Shown piece after piece: positions 40,688-52,018 of a stretch of 64,000 bases of DNA. This DNA comes from Cladosporium sp. IMV 00045 (Eukaryota > Ascomycota > Dothideomycetes > Cladosporiales > Cladosporiaceae), in the NCBI GenBank assembly GCA_001931905.2, contig MSJI02000600.1, positions 1-64,000 of the forward strand, in the 5' to 3' direction. The notes below the pieces were generated by a model that searched no databases, had not been told where the DNA came from, and saw only the letters and a program-made list of their open reading frames with translations. A program made the position numbers and the translations under genes. Each line of letters opens with the position of its first letter. Positions within the stretch are counted from its first letter, which is position 1.

Positions 40688-43600
40688 ATGGACCACAACC
40701 ATGCCGCAAAGCGCAAAGCACCACCAACATCAAGCTCAGATCGCCCCATGAAACAAGTACGACAAGATCAGCTCTCGCCTCCGCCGGCAAACGGTGTTTC
40801 CGCAGATATTTCCGCCAACGATACACCCAACGGCTACGCGTCATCAGAACACGAGGAAGTGGAAGAGTTGGTACATGCCACCACTGCGGAGTCAGCAGAA
40901 TGGCAGGCGACAATCGAGAAGGTGGTCAAGAACGTCGTCAGCATTCACTTCTGCCAGACCGCCAGTTTCGATACGGATTCAGCCATCTCAAGCGAGGCTA
41001 CTGGTTTCGTCGTGGATGCCGAGAGGGGATACATTTTGACGAACAGACACGTCGTTGGAGCGGGACCGTTCTGGGGTTACTGCATTTTCGACAACCATGA
41101 GGAGTGCGACGTTTTTCCGGTCTACCGCGACCCTGTTCACGACTTCGGTATCCTGAGGTTCGACCCGAAGAAGATCAAATACATGACACTGGATCAGTTG
41201 GAGCTGCGACCTGATATGGCGAAGATTGGTTCAGAGATCAGGGTGGTCGGTAACGACGCAGGAGAGAAGCTCAGTATTCTATCGGGTGTGATTTCAAGAC
41301 TGGATAGAAATGCGCCGGAGTACGGCGAAGGCTACAGTGATTTCAACACCAACTACATTCAGGCCGCCGCAGCTGCGTCAGGTGGATCTTCGGGATCGCC
41401 TGTTGTCAACATTGATGGCTTTGCAATTGCGCTACAGGCCGGCGGCAGATCTGACGGCGCTGCCACCGACTACTTCTTGCCACTGGATCGCCCACGGAGA
41501 GCGCTGGAGTGCATTCGAGCCGGCAAATATGTGGATCGCGGCACGATTCAAACGCAGTGGATGTTGAAAGCGTTCGACGAGTGCAGGCGACTTGGTTTGA
41601 GCCCTGAATGGGAGGCCAAGGTACGAGCGGAGTTCCCTAAAGAGACGGGCATGCTCGTCGCTGAGGTCATTCTGCCTGACGGTCCTGGACACACCCACAT
41701 CGAGGAAGGAGACGTCTTGGTCAAAGTCAACGACGAACTCCTTACTCAATTCACCCGCCTAGACGACATCCTGGACTCCAGTGTCGGCCAGAAGGTTAAG
41801 TTGCTCATCCAGCGAGGTGGCACGGATATGGAGGTAGAGCTCGATGTGGGTGATCTCCATGCTATCACCCCTGATCGCTACGTTTCTGTGGCTGGCGCTT
41901 CATTCCACAACCTGTCCTACCAGCAAGCTCGCTACTACGCCGTGAGCCTTTCCAAGCCAGGTGTGTATTGTTGCGAGGCCACTGGCTCGTTCAGATTCGA
42001 CGGTTCTGAATATGGCTGGCTCATCCTGTCCATCGACAACAAACCGACACCTGATCTCGACACCTTCATCGAAGTCATGAAAGCTATCCCCGACCGCAGC
42101 CGAGTTGTTGTCACCTACAAGCACCTTCGCGACATGCACACGTTGAACACTAGCATTCTTCTGGTTGATAGACACTGGAGTAAGAGCATGAAGATGGCTG
42201 TCCGTAACGACGAGACTGGATACTGGGACTTCACCGACCTTGCTGAGCCTGTGCCACCGATTGCCCCAGTTCCCAGAAAAGCCAACTTCGTCAAGATGGA
42301 GGGCGCTCAACACCCCGCTGCTGTCGACGTTATTCGCTCGTTCGTCCGCATCGGCGCCACCATGCCTCTGCGTATTGACGGATTCCCCAGATCTCGGAAG
42401 GTGGGATTCGGTCTGGTAATTGATGCAGAGAAGGGTTTGGTCGTCGTCAGTCGCGCAATCGTCCCCTACGACATGTGCGATATCAGCGTCACCATCGCCG
42501 ACAGCATCATCGTTGACGGTAAGGTCGTGTTCATGCACCCGCTTCAAAACTATGCTATCGTCCAGTACGACCCAAGCCTGGTTCAAGCTCCGGTGAAGAG
42601 CGCAAAATTGGCAGAGACTCCGATTAAGCAGGGCGAGAACACTATCTTCTTTGGCTTCAATCAGAACTACCGACCGGTCGTGGTGAAGACTGCAGTAACC
42701 GATATTACCACCGTTGCGATCCCCGCGAGTGCCAGCACTCCTCGATACCGCGCCGTAAACCTTGATGCAATCACTGTTGACACCAGCTTGAGCTCACAAT
42801 GCGGTAGTGGTGTTCTCGTGGCTGAGGATGGCACAGTGCAGGCCCTCTGGCTCACCTACCTCGGTGAGCGTACTGGCCACAACAACAAGGACATCGAATA
42901 CCACCTCGGTTTCGCCACGCCTGCTCTGCTCCCTGTTATCAACGAGATCAAGTCTGGCAACAGGCCCAACCTCCGCATCCTCAATCTCGAGACGCAGACT
43001 GTGCAGATGTCCCAGTGCCGCATCATGGGAGTCGACGAGAAGTGGATCGAGCGCGTCGAGAACGAAGACCCAGAACGCCACCAGCTCTTCATGGTCCGCA
43101 AAGTCGACGCCGGAAACGTCGGCGGTCTAGCAGAAGGCGACGTGATCCTCACCCTCAACGACAAGCTCGTCACCCGCGTCTCAGACCTCGACGTCATGTA
43201 CAACAATGACGTGCTCTCAGCAGTAGTCGTGCGAAAGCAAGAAGAAATCCGCCTCGAAGTCCCCACCGTGCCAACCTCCGAACTCGAAACCGACCGCGTC
43301 GTCGCCTTCTGCGGCGCCATCCTCCACCGCCCCCACCACGCCGTGCGCCAGCAGATCAGCAAAGTGCACAGCGACGTCTACGTCGTGGCGCGCATGCGCG
43401 GCTCCCCCGCGTACATGTACGGCATCGCGCCGACGAATTTCATCATGGCTGTGAATTCCGTGCCGACGCCTGACTTGGAGTCTTTCGTCAGGGAGACCAA
43501 CAAGATCGAGGATAACACGTACTTCCGCTTGAAGATGATGACGTTCGATAATGTCGGCTGGGTTTGCACGCTGAAGAAGAATGATCACTACTTCCCTACT

Positions 43601-43741
43601 GTGGAGTTTGTGAAGGATTCTTCTGTGAGAGAGGGCTGGAAGCGCGTTCAGTATATGGATGGTGTGGCGAAGAAGGGTGTCGGCGAGGCTAGTGCTGCGC
43701 AGGAGGAAGTGGAGGTCGGCGAGATGGAGATGGATGAGTAG
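40688..43741 (+). CDS. NMA111: Pro-apoptotic serine protease Nma111 (HtrA-like, double protease-PDZ)
   Basis: HtrA-type protease linked in yeast to apoptosis-like death and found in the nucleus. From the ATG at 40688 the protein has 1017 residues, the family's usual length, one exon. The N-terminus has a basic stretch ([17 protein letters not shown]) suited to nuclear import. The first protease domain has His121 (LTNRHVVG), Asp152 (HDFGILRFD) and Ser235 (GGSSGSPVV), a complete triad. PDZ domains follow. The second, degenerate protease half starts near [17 protein letters not shown] and has [10 protein letters not shown] in place of the active site, then two more PDZ-like parts ([16 protein letters not shown]). 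An upstream in-frame extension is discussed in the findings. Confidence 0.95.
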   Translation: MDHNHAAKRKAPPTSSSDRPMKQVRQDQLSPPPANGVSADISANDTPNGYASSEHEEVEELVHATTAESAEWQATIEKVVKNVVSIHFCQTASFDTDSAISSEATGFVVDAERGYILTNRHVVGAGPFWGYCIFDNHEECDVFPVYRDPVHDFGILRFDPKKIKYMTLDQLELRPDMAKIGSEIRVVGNDAGEKLSILSGVISRLDRNAPEYGEGYSDFNTNYIQAAAAASGGSSGSPVVNIDGFAIALQAGGRSDGAATDYFLPLDRPRRALECIRAGKYVDRGTIQTQWMLKAFDECRRLGLSPEWEAKVRAEFPKETGMLVAEVILPDGPGHTHIEEGDVLVKVNDELLTQFTRLDDILDSSVGQKVKLLIQRGGTDMEVELDVGDLHAITPDRYVSVAGASFHNLSYQQARYYAVSLSKPGVYCCEATGSFRFDGSEYGWLILSIDNKPTPDLDTFIEVMKAIPDRSRVVVTYKHLRDMHTLNTSILLVDRHWSKSMKMAVRNDETGYWDFTDLAEPVPPIAPVPRKANFVKMEGAQHPAAVDVIRSFVRIGATMPLRIDGFPRSRKVGFGLVIDAEKGLVVVSRAIVPYDMCDISVTIADSIIVDGKVVFMHPLQNYAIVQYDPSLVQAPVKSAKLAETPIKQGENTIFFGFNQNYRPVVVKTAVTDITTVAIPASASTPRYRAVNLDAITVDTSLSSQCGSGVLVAEDGTVQALWLTYLGERTGHNNKDIEYHLGFATPALLPVINEIKSGNRPNLRILNLETQTVQMSQCRIMGVDEKWIERVENEDPERHQLFMVRKVDAGNVGGLAEGDVILTLNDKLVTRVSDLDVMYNNDVLSAVVVRKQEEIRLEVPTVPTSELETDRVVAFCGAILHRPHHAVRQQISKVHSDVYVVARMRGSPAYMYGIAPTNFIMAVNSVPTPDLESFVRETNKIEDNTYFRLKMMTFDNVGWVCTLKKNDHYFPTVEFVKDSSVREGWKRVQYMDGVAKKGVGEASAAQEEVEVGEMEMDE

Positions 43742-44098
43742 GGGTCGCTGTTAGGACCCTGTTTTAACGATCTCATGGATGGAGAAAGTGCTTTGAGGTA
43801 GTTGAGGATCTAACGCATTCTGAAATTGCATACTTGTAAACTATAGAAAAAGCGAGAGTACTGTAGATGTACTTTCTGTATCATGATCAGAACACAACCT
43901 CTGTTTGACATGCCATTCAACATCATATACCAAGAAATAGTTCAGACTATAGGCTGTGCATCACGGTTGATTTCGTAGGCTTTGACACGAGCGCAGGCAC
44001 GATGTAGATGTCCTCGGATTTAAAAGAAGAACAATATATGTGATACACTAGCCTCCAGCACTTGGTCGGCCAAAAATCAGCATCTTAGAAATCTACGA
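43742..44098. other. Convergent 3' intergenic region
   Basis: 357 bp between NMA111 and SLU7 stop codons. AT-rich, no gene seen. Confidence 0.55.
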
Positions 44099-45547
44099 TC
44101 ACAGCAACTCGTCTTTCCCCAGCATCTTCGCCATCGGATCATCCTTGGCTGACCTTTCTCGTCGATACTGCTTCATATCAGCCTCGCTCACCCCCGCCTT
44201 CAACTCGTCCAAACGTCTTCGGCTCTCGTCCATATTACTCTTCTCGGGACGGTCCACGGCATTCGGCACATGCTCTTCCCTCCTCTCCTCGTCCTTCCAC
44301 GCCTCTCCCTTCTCCTCCACAGCGGCATTATCCACCTCCTCAGCCGTGGGAAGATGCATCCCTCTTGAGAACTGATCGGCTTCTTGAATGGCTCTCTTCC
44401 CCTCCTCGCCAACGCAGAAGCTGTTCTTGACAGTGCTGTTGCAGCACGCATACCCCCACTTGAAATCCTTCCACCAACTGCCCCACACGCTCGTGTGATT
44501 GTTGACAAGAACGTCTTCGGGATACATGCTCTTCTCCGCGACCTGCGGCGCGCCCTTGATGCGTCCCCGCTCGTCGTACTCGACGTAGCTCTCGTTCGAC
44601 GTGACCTGCGCGTCTTTGAGCGGGTTGGCCTTGACCTCGTCCTGCGATCCGTACTTCTCCAGCAGCATTTTTTTCTGCGCCTCTTTCTTCTGCAGGTCTT
44701 CGTCGGCTTTGCGCTTGCGCGAGATTTCGCCCGCCGTCGGGTTGGCTTGCAGGTGGAGCTTGTCTTTGTCGCCGCGCTCCTGCGTTTCCCACGCGTACGT
44801 TTGCGCGCGCTCGAACTCGGCTGCGTCGCCAGCGGCGCGCTGGAAGCCGTCTTCGGCGATCAGTTCGTTGGTGCTGTCGGCTGTGTCGAGCATGGAGCGC
44901 GTTTTCGGGTCGTATTTGGCGCTGTCGAGGTCGAGGTTGAGGAGGTATTTGGCGGTGTCTTCTCGCAAGCGCAGATTTCGGGTGGAGGTAGCTTGCTTTC
45001 TGCCCATGTCTGTCTCTTCATCGTATTTTGCGCCTTCTAACCCGTCGCCTTCTTCGTCTTCGCCATCTTTGTCTCCACCGTTTGCGGCCTGCTTCTTCAC
45101 ATCTTCAAGCGCGTTGTACTCGTCCACAACTTCCTGGTATTGCCCAGCCTCGAAGCCATTCCACCGATCTCTCTTCGCATCCCAGCCCAGCTTGACATCC
45201 TGCACAACCTCGTCCGCCGCGATATTCTTGCCGGTCCACTTGGCACCGTGCTTGCGCCGCCGCTCAAGACAGTCCTTTGCCTTGTGCGTCATGGCGCCAC
45301 AGTTTTCGCATGCGCCTTTGCGAAACTTGGTCGCGGCCGGGCCAGCGCGCTTGCCGCGGTCGTACCATTTCGATGTCGCTAGTGAGTCTTTGTTCTTCTC
45401 GGATTGCAGACGTTGATGCTCGAGGTAGTCGTCTTGCGAGGCGGTTGCGTCGTCGATGTAGAAGGGCTTTTTGGCAATGAAAGAGGGAATGTACTCGTTG
45501 CGCTCGTTGCTCTTGGGAGCCGAGTCGGTGGGCTTTTTGGGAGGCAT
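44099..45547 (-). CDS. SLU7: Pre-mRNA-splicing factor Slu7
   Basis: Acts in the second catalytic step of splicing, in 3' splice-site choice. From the ATG at 45547 ([10 protein letters not shown]) the protein has 482 residues. Landmarks: [51 protein letters not shown] with a CX2CX4HX4C zinc knuckle (Cys80, Cys83, His88, Cys93), [52 protein letters not shown], and [24 protein letters not shown]. These are the conserved blocks of the family. The open frame upstream to 45637 starts with a less likely sequence. The C-terminus ends [11 protein letters not shown]. Confidence 0.95.
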   Translation of the reverse strand: MPPKKPTDSAPKSNERNEYIPSFIAKKPFYIDDATASQDDYLEHQRLQSEKNKDSLATSKWYDRGKRAGPAATKFRKGACENCGAMTHKAKDCLERRRKHGAKWTGKNIAADEVVQDVKLGWDAKRDRWNGFEAGQYQEVVDEYNALEDVKKQAANGGDKDGEDEEGDGLEGAKYDEETDMGRKQATSTRNLRLREDTAKYLLNLDLDSAKYDPKTRSMLDTADSTNELIAEDGFQRAAGDAAEFERAQTYAWETQERGDKDKLHLQANPTAGEISRKRKADEDLQKKEAQKKMLLEKYGSQDEVKANPLKDAQVTSNESYVEYDERGRIKGAPQVAEKSMYPEDVLVNNHTSVWGSWWKDFKWGYACCNSTVKNSFCVGEEGKRAIQEADQFSRGMHLPTAEEVDNAAVEEKGEAWKDEERREEHVPNAVDRPEKSNMDESRRRLDELKAGVSEADMKQYRRERSAKDDPMAKMLGKDELL

Positions 45548-46209
45548 GGTGGTCGGTTTGATTTGACCTGCCGCAGGTCTTCGGCGCAGGTATTGTGTTC
45601 GATACGATGATCGGACTACGAAGTGGTCATTAGGCAAGATGCAAGTGAAGCTTGACGCTGGTCGGCCGGCAGGCGAGGTTCGGCACGCACAAGCAGCCGA
45701 CGCTCATTCGCGCGCCGAACGCATCACTTTCACAAGCAACAACCACGCCCACCCACTTTTATCATTACATGCGCTGCCGGCTCCGCAAAGTCCGTAACGA
45801 GAACACAGACATCAACGTATGCATACATCATGCTGAATCCATCCCATATTCCGATCCTTGAGCCAATGAAGGCCGCCAAATGCAAGCGTTTGCACGAAGC
45901 ATTGATAAGCATGCCGTAGTCTCGTAGCTTCGTCGACTGAGACATTGGCAGCACGGTAAGATTTATTAGAGAGACATGGGCGAACGACTTGGAGACCCTT
46001 GTTGCACTCCACTGTCTGGCCTTTTTTGTTGTTTACCTTAGCTCATTTTTTCATATTCACTGCTATTTCTACACTTGATCTTCCCTTTTCATTTTCCTGT
46101 GGTAGGATGGAACAGGTCCCTAAACCAAAGCCTGTCGTCCCAACACCATCTTGCCCTCACTGGTTCGAAAGCTGGGTCTATAGCCTATAGAGCTTCCAAA
46201 AACTTCAAC
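45548..46209. promoter_or_regulatory. Divergent promoter region, SLU7 and MFS transporter
   Basis: 662 bp. Part near 46020-46200 is T-rich then mixed and is probably the transporter's 5' leader. No gene recognised. Confidence 0.45.
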
Positions 46210-48066
46210 ATGCACCTCCACTCGCTCAAGGAGCTGGACAGCTCAGAAGGGACTGTCAAGCTACACATTGATGGCGTTGATGGCCCCGTAGTCCTGCATC
46301 CTACCCGAAATCCTCACGACCCTAACGATCCCTTACGATGGCCTCGATGGAAGAAGCATGTCGCTTTCGGCAGCGTTTGTTGCTTCACTTTTCTTGGAAA
46401 CTTCGGCATAGGTTTGTCTTTGCGTTCTTGGCGTTGAAATAATATGTCAAGAATCGGCTGACCAAAGTTCCTCCCAGGTGGTCTCGCTCCAGCGTTCTAT
46501 GTGCTGAGTATCGAATTCGACAAGACCCAAAGTGAAACGAGTGCACTCCTCCTATGGCCCATCCTCGTTCTCGGTGCCTTCAATTTCTTCTGGGTACCCA
46601 TGGCCAACTACTTCGGCAAGCGGCCGGTTTTCGTCTTCGCTTCTCTTCTGCTGTCTCTCTGCTACCTCTGGGGTGCTGTTGCGAAGTCCTTCGAGAGTCT
46701 CCTCTGGAGCAATATCATTGCTGCTTTCGCTGGCTCGTCTACGGAAGCTTTGGGCGCCTCGATCGTCAATGACCTCTACTTCTTGCACGAGCGTGCGAAT
46801 CTAATGGGAATCTACATGAACTTCATTTCAGGGGGCAACACTATCGGGCCTCTGATCTGTGGATTTATTGCACAAAATGTGGGCTGGAGGTGGCACAAAT
46901 GGCTTGCGTTCATTCTCACTGCAATCAACTTTGTCGCCGTGTCACTCACATGTCCTGAGACGAGGTACGACCGCTCCGGACTGGCTGCCGAGGCGCCGTC
47001 AACGAGTGGCAGCTCTACATCAATCATCAACACCACAGATGAAGAGGGTGCAACCATGGAGAAGACTATCAGCACGAGCGAGCGAGAGTCACAACGCAAC
47101 AGTCAAAACAGCATCTCTCCAAAGACCTATCTGCAACAACTCAGTCTCTGGTCCGGCGTGCCCAAAGACACAAGTCTGCTCGAACTCTTCTTCAGGTCCT
47201 TCCCCCTAATCGTCTACCCAGCAGTAGCCTTCTCCTTCCTCGGTTATGCGTGCGTATCTTTCCCAACCAACTCCTCCCCCAACCGCCTCCACAACTCACT
47301 AACAAACCCCAGCGTCTCCCTCGCCTGGGTCGTAGCAATCAACATCCTCTCCCCCTTCCTCCTCCAAGTCGCCCCTTACAATTTCGGGCCCTCCATCGTC
47401 GGACTCATCAACATCCCCGGCCTGATCGGCAACCTCTTCGGCGCCTGGGCTGGCGGCTGGCTCGTAGACCGGTATTCGGACCGGTACAGCAAGCGTCACG
47501 GAGGAGTTTTCCAGCCGGAATCGAGGCTGCATTTGCTCTGGATTTCCACGCTGATCGTGCCGGCTGGGTGTTTGGCTTTTGGCTATGGAGGGCAGTTGGG
47601 GCTGCATTGGACTTCTTTGTAAGTTTTTCTCTTTGGGGGTGTCATTGCATGGTGTTGGAAGGGTCATGGAATTTGTTTTGCTGATTCTTGGATTCACAGA
47701 TTCTTCGGCTACGGCATGGTCGCTGTGGGACTCACGTTCGTTCCGGTCGCCACCATGACTTATGTCAGCGACTGCTATTTGCCTGTTAATGCTGATGCGC
47801 TCTTGCTTGTCAATGGTCTCAAGGTACGTTTCAAGTCATATGCACGCATGCTCCAAAAGCGAGGGTGAAATACTGACATCATTATTCAGAACATTGTCGC
47901 TTTTGGTTTTCTTTGGGGAGTCGACGCGTGGGCTGAGACGGGGTATGTAAATTCGTTCGGCACCCAAGCGGGTATTTACGTTGCGATTTTGGCGCTGGCG
48001 ATTCCGTTGATTTTCTACGGTGAGAGGATTAGACATACTACTGCGCAGTGGAGGATCATCCTGTGA
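46210..48066 (+). CDS. Major facilitator superfamily transporter, drug:proton antiporter-like
   Basis: Five exons: 46210-46411, 46478-47249, 47313-47618, 47700-47823, 47890-48066, total 526 residues. The N-terminal soluble segment ends PHDPNDPLRWPRWKKHVAFG, a motif common in fungal DHA1-type transporters. Membrane helices follow, with the loop NYFGKRPVFVFAS (the GxxxD/RxGR-like A motif), SNIIAAFAGSSTEALGASIVNDLYF, and a central loop rich in Ser/Thr (STSGSSTSIINTTDEEGAT). The second half contains VAINILSPFLLQVAPYNFGPSIVGLINIPGLIGNLFGAWAGGWLVDRYSDRY. Substrate is unknown. The second intron (47250-47312) is 63 bp without a stop in frame, so the unspliced form would also be readable. The splice version matches the expected GYA-VSLAW helix better. 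Confidence 0.85.
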
Positions 48067-48174
48067 GGCCTTGCACGCGGTGGAAAAGTTAGGAAGCTTC
48101 AGGCAATGGAATCTACACGGTCTAGATAAACGACGAATGCTTCATGAATTTCATTGTGAATCGTCTACCACCAT

Positions 48175-49287
48175 CTACTCCTTCGCTATCAACTCCGAAT
48201 GCATCCTCGCCACCTCCGGCACAATCAAGCTCTCAATCTCCACCGGCGTCTCCCTCGACGCCGTCACATCCTGCTCCTCGGGCCTGGGCGAAGTAACACT
48301 CTTCGCCCTCCTGCTCGCCGGCACACGAATCCAATTCTCACCACCGGAAGCCGAAACGAACAAAACCTCATACTTGCGCGTATTGAGCAAATTGCCAATG
48401 ACGAGGTGATGCGCGTACTTTTTCAGCGCGTAATGGCACTTATCGGCCAGCAAGCCCGGGTCCGTCTCGAGTTTGAAACTGACAATCATGCTGCGAGGCG
48501 CCCAGGCGTCGACGAGGGTTTTGAGGAATTTGGGCACGGGGTCGAGGTCGATGACGAGTGATTTGCCTTCCATTTGAGCGGCGGGAAGGTTGGATTTTGC
48601 GTCGCTGCCGGGGGAACCTGCTGATGATGCTTTCCGGCCATTGGCGTGCGTGAAGTCTTCCGAGGACTGGATTTTGTGCTCGACCATGCGCTGGGCGGGG
48701 ACGAAGAAGTCGCTGACCGCGGCGGCGAGGTAGAAGAGGCCGTTGGCGCCGAGGGGTTGCATTAGAGTCGCCAGCGCGCGGAGGTCCCAGAGGTATTCGT
48801 TGACGGTCGTGAAGGGCAGGAGGAGCAGGGCGTTCTCCCGCTTGGCTTTCTCGTAGCGCTGCAGAACGGCGGACATTTGGGCCTGGTAGGAATCGTCGAC
48901 GACAACTTCGCCGGCGGAGTTTGTCGTCATGAAGTCCAGAAAGCAGTTGGTGCTGTGCGAGTAGTGGCGCGAGTACGGAAGGAGGGAGAATTGGCGGTGC
49001 AGGAAGATGACGGCGTAGCCATTTTCCAGGAAGTATTCGGCGGACGTGGCGCCTCGCGTGCCGGCGCTGAAATTGTCGATGAAGCGCACGGTTTGGTTTT
49101 CCAAGGGGACGGTCGTGCCGCCGGATGTTACGAGGGCGACTCGTCGGTTGTTGGTGGCGTGGTGATTTATGAAGTCTCGCGCGAGAGAGGCGGTTTGATC
49201 CAGAGATGCCGGTTCTGGGTTGGCGGCGAAGTAGTCGTTCTCTGGTGTGGTGAGAGGGGTGCCGTTGGGCTGGGCTTGAGATGCCAT
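48175..49287 (-). CDS. CAB2: Phosphopantothenate-cysteine ligase
   Basis: Joins cysteine to 4'-phosphopantothenate in coenzyme A synthesis. Single exon, 370 residues. Key features: NRRVALVTSGGTTVPLENQTVRFIDNFSAGTRGATSAEYFLENGYAVIFLHRQ, the nucleotide and substrate-binding region of the eukaryotic ligase, then NALLLLPFTTVNEYLWDLRALA, NGLFYLAAAVSDFFVPAQ, SKLVIDLDPVPKFLKTL-like residues, APRSMIVSFKLETDPGLLADKCHYALKKYAHHLVIGN and a C-terminal end. No additional domain is visible. The start ATG at 49287 gives a normal variable N-terminal of about 40 residues. Confidence 0.95.
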   Translation of the reverse strand: MASQAQPNGTPLTTPENDYFAANPEPASLDQTASLARDFINHHATNNRRVALVTSGGTTVPLENQTVRFIDNFSAGTRGATSAEYFLENGYAVIFLHRQFSLLPYSRHYSHSTNCFLDFMTTNSAGEVVVDDSYQAQMSAVLQRYEKAKRENALLLLPFTTVNEYLWDLRALATLMQPLGANGLFYLAAAVSDFFVPAQRMVEHKIQSSEDFTHANGRKASSAGSPGSDAKSNLPAAQMEGKSLVIDLDPVPKFLKTLVDAWAPRSMIVSFKLETDPGLLADKCHYALKKYAHHLVIGNLLNTRKYEVLFVSASGGENWIRVPASRRAKSVTSPRPEEQDVTASRETPVEIESLIVPEVARMHSELIAKE

Positions 49288-50199
49288 TGTGGTAGACCGT
49301 GTTTGTGAGCTGGATGTGTTGATGACTGATGACCGAAGTTGCTCGATGAATGGAGATGGTTAATGCTTTTACCTCGATGGCAGTCGATGAAACTCCTCAC
49401 CCAGGCTGAGACAGCTGATCTGGTGCTGACGTTTGGACTTCCATTGCTCCGGAATAGCAGTCATCAGATAGATGCCCGTTCGTTTTGCAGTACTGTTGCT
49501 GCGTCGAAGATACCATCATACTCCATCCCACCGTCGGTCAATTTGAAGCTCGGACCGAAAACGGTGACATGCCTGAGGCATACATATGCAAGAAGCATGT
49601 CGGCGACAAAACACAAACGACGTGCTTGTTAGAAAGGCGCATGGGGAGACGTTAAAGCGAACGTCCTGGTATCAATTGGAAGCATCATCATTGCTCGAAG
49701 ATTGACTAAGACAGTTGCTGTCCATGGCATCCACCATGGTCGCTATCGGTAGGAGGTTGCATAGCCTTGGGACTGGTTTGAAGCACTCCCAAGCTATGTG
49801 AAGCACCTACTACTCTCACTACATGTGACGAACCGTACAAAGTGTTGTCGCTGTTGATGCGACAAGATCAAGTGATCGATGATGGAAACAGCCACTGAGC
49901 AGGTCGGTTGGGACCGGACGGGCATCACATGGAAATACAAAACAGCTCAAAACAGTCACTGACATAAAACATATGACGAAGAAAATTGCACGATAGATGA
50001 TTCAAATGATGCCTTATCCCGAGGCTGGTATTGGATTATGTGATTATTTCGACTGAACGCCCGATGGAGACGACGCCTTGATACTCATGTCCGTAGAATC
50101 GTAACTGCAGGACAAAGTCAGTGGGAGGTTCTGATCAAGCAAAATTGCACCAATCGAGTCTTACCTCAATGCATGGTTGTCTGTGTCTGAAGGAAGCAT
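49288..50199. other. Intergenic region
   Basis: About 900 bp upstream of CAB2 and downstream of the Grg1-type gene. No gene or clear repeat found. The plus-strand frame at 49339-49632 lacks features. Confidence 0.55.
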
Positions 50200-50469
50200 T
50201 TAGATGCCCTGCTTGTTGGCCTTGGCAGAGGTCTCGTGCTTCTTCTCGTCGACCTTGTCGCCAGCGGCGTCAAGGGCACCGGAGGCGCGGTCGGCGAGGG
50301 AGTCGTTGCCGGGAACGTTGCCCTTGGCCTGCTCCTTGTTGGCCTCCTTGGAAGCGGTGGCGGAGTTGCCCTGGATAGTCTCGGAGACGTAGTTGGCGGC
50401 GTTCTTGGCGGAGTTGACGGCCTGGCCGACAATGCCCTCGTTGGGAGCGTTGGTGTTGGGGGCAGACAT
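50200..50469 (-). CDS. Glucose-repressible Grg1/CCG-1-type protein
   Basis: 89 residues, one exon, from the ATG at 50469 (MSAPNTNAPNEGIVGQAVNSAKNAANYVSE). It is small, hydrophilic, Ala/Asn/Lys-rich and lacks Cys and Trp, with a tail KVDEKKHETSAKANKQGI. These are the features of the Grg1/CCG-1 family of filamentous fungi, whose transcripts rise on glucose depletion or by the clock. The 5' leader is C/A-rich (about 50470-50530), as in abundant fungal mRNAs. The function of the family is unknown. It resembles hydrophilin stress proteins in composition. Confidence 0.85.
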   Translation of the reverse strand: MSAPNTNAPNEGIVGQAVNSAKNAANYVSETIQGNSATASKEANKEQAKGNVPGNDSLADRASGALDAAGDKVDEKKHETSAKANKQGI

Positions 50470-52018
50470 GATGATAGTTTGGAGTGGGTTGGAGGTTTTG
50501 GTTGTTGAGAGTGTTTGTTGGTTGAGAGAGTTGATGTGTTGTGTCGAATGTGTAGAAAGACAGGTGAGGGAGAGGGGTAAATAAAGGATAGGAGGGGCAC
50601 ATGAGTGACGTAGGAAGTTCGTCGCGACGAAGGTGGTCCCGCATTCCGCGTGCAGCGCAAGTGAAGTTGATCTTCGATCACATGAAATTTGTACGTCATC
50701 ATGACGCCCCAAACAAGGCGATGTGAAGTCCAGCCCCTCGAAGACTACGGGCGATGTCGAACAATGGCGTGCACAAATGGGCCGCTTTTACGCGGCGGCC
50801 GTCACCGAGATCTGCATGGTGGGAAATGGGACTTTCTTGTCGCTGCCTGGCGACGCTTCTGCGGGTTTGCGTGTCTTCACATGTTCAGGGACCATCTCAG
50901 GCGAACTGGTGTTCTGTGGCCATTACAGGAGATCAGGTGCAGAACTTCGAAACCCATCGCTCTGATGCACGAAGCCCTCGATCTCGGTAACAAGCAATAA
51001 TTTGCATTGCTTTTGCTACTGCAGCTCGCCATCTTGACCGTCCAGGCTTGCGGCCCAAGCGTTGATGGTGAGCCATTTTGGAGGCGGCTAGCCACCTCTC
51101 GCCACCTTTTGATAGTCGGTGCGCTTTTCGTCACAGCTCAACCATGCGATATCAAGGTCACGCGGATGTGATGAAATTGCGGAGCCAGAAGGCGAGATGG
51201 AGAACACGTGTTGTTATGGGAAATATTCTATCGAGTTCCAAAGACCACATCATCTCTAGTTTGTGGCTGTTCAATAGATCCGTTCTCGTATCGTCATTTC
51301 ACTGGAGTCGCGGGCTAGTCAATGTGGAGCGCAGTTGATCGTTGAATTGAGATTATCTTATCTACCCCCTGATCGACCTAACGAAAGAACCTCGCTCTCG
51401 ACAATAGACATACACGATATGGAGCGACGCGGATGTTGAAGGAAGAAAGTACGCGTAGGGACGGGTGAAGCACCCACAAAGCTACGCTCCCTGAGAACAG
51501 CATGTCACTATATTTTATTATACATCACTAGTCGAAGACAACTTTGCAGGACATACGTGATGTGGAACGACATAGCTGTTAAAGGAAAAAATTACGCGTA
51601 GGGACGGGTGAAGCACCCACAAGGCTTCGCTCCCTGGAGAAGAGCATGTCACTATACATCACCAGTCGAAGACAACTTTACAGGACTGCTTGGGGTTCAA
51701 GGCCTTACAAACACTCCAGAACAGCTTGTGCTCTTTCGTCCATAGTAGCGCGTGTCTCGAGATCTGAGCAGTACGACTATTGGCGCACTGGTAGTCTTTC
51801 AGGCCCGTGAAGTAGTATAAGACTACTCTCGTGAGTGCCGAGATCGTATTTGCATGCATTCTCGCAGCTTGCGGCGCAGGTCGAATAACAGATACGCCCC
51901 TCTCTGCGTTGCGTGCCAGGGATTTGATGACCTTTGAACGTCTCTGGTGCAAGTAGAGGCACACTGCTTTCGTGCTCCTACATACTGCTTGCGACTCTTG
52001 TGCTGGTAACTCTGACTC
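50470..52018. other. Intergenic region with a tandem repeat
   Basis: About 1.5 kb without a gene. Grg1 promoter and leader occupy the first part. The direct repeat at 51408-51684 is annotated separately. Open frames at 50689-51000 and 51659-51964 lack recognisable features. Confidence 0.55.
51408..51684. repeat. Imperfect direct repeat with a conserved hairpin core
   Basis: Unit 1 (51408-51550, 143 bp) and unit 2 (51551-51684, 134 bp) are head-to-tail. The best conserved part in both is TACGCGTAGGGACGGGTGAA followed by GCACCCACAA, which contains the hairpin GGGTG-AAG-CACCC. GCTCCCT follows and can pair with the GGGA before the loop. ACATAC opens each unit and a GTCGAAGACAACTTT-like tail closes it. 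Confidence 0.8.

Noticed and set aside
44384..45416. Plus-strand open frames of 218 and 271 codons
   Set aside because: Antisense to SLU7, whose conserved blocks and zinc knuckle are clear on the minus strand.
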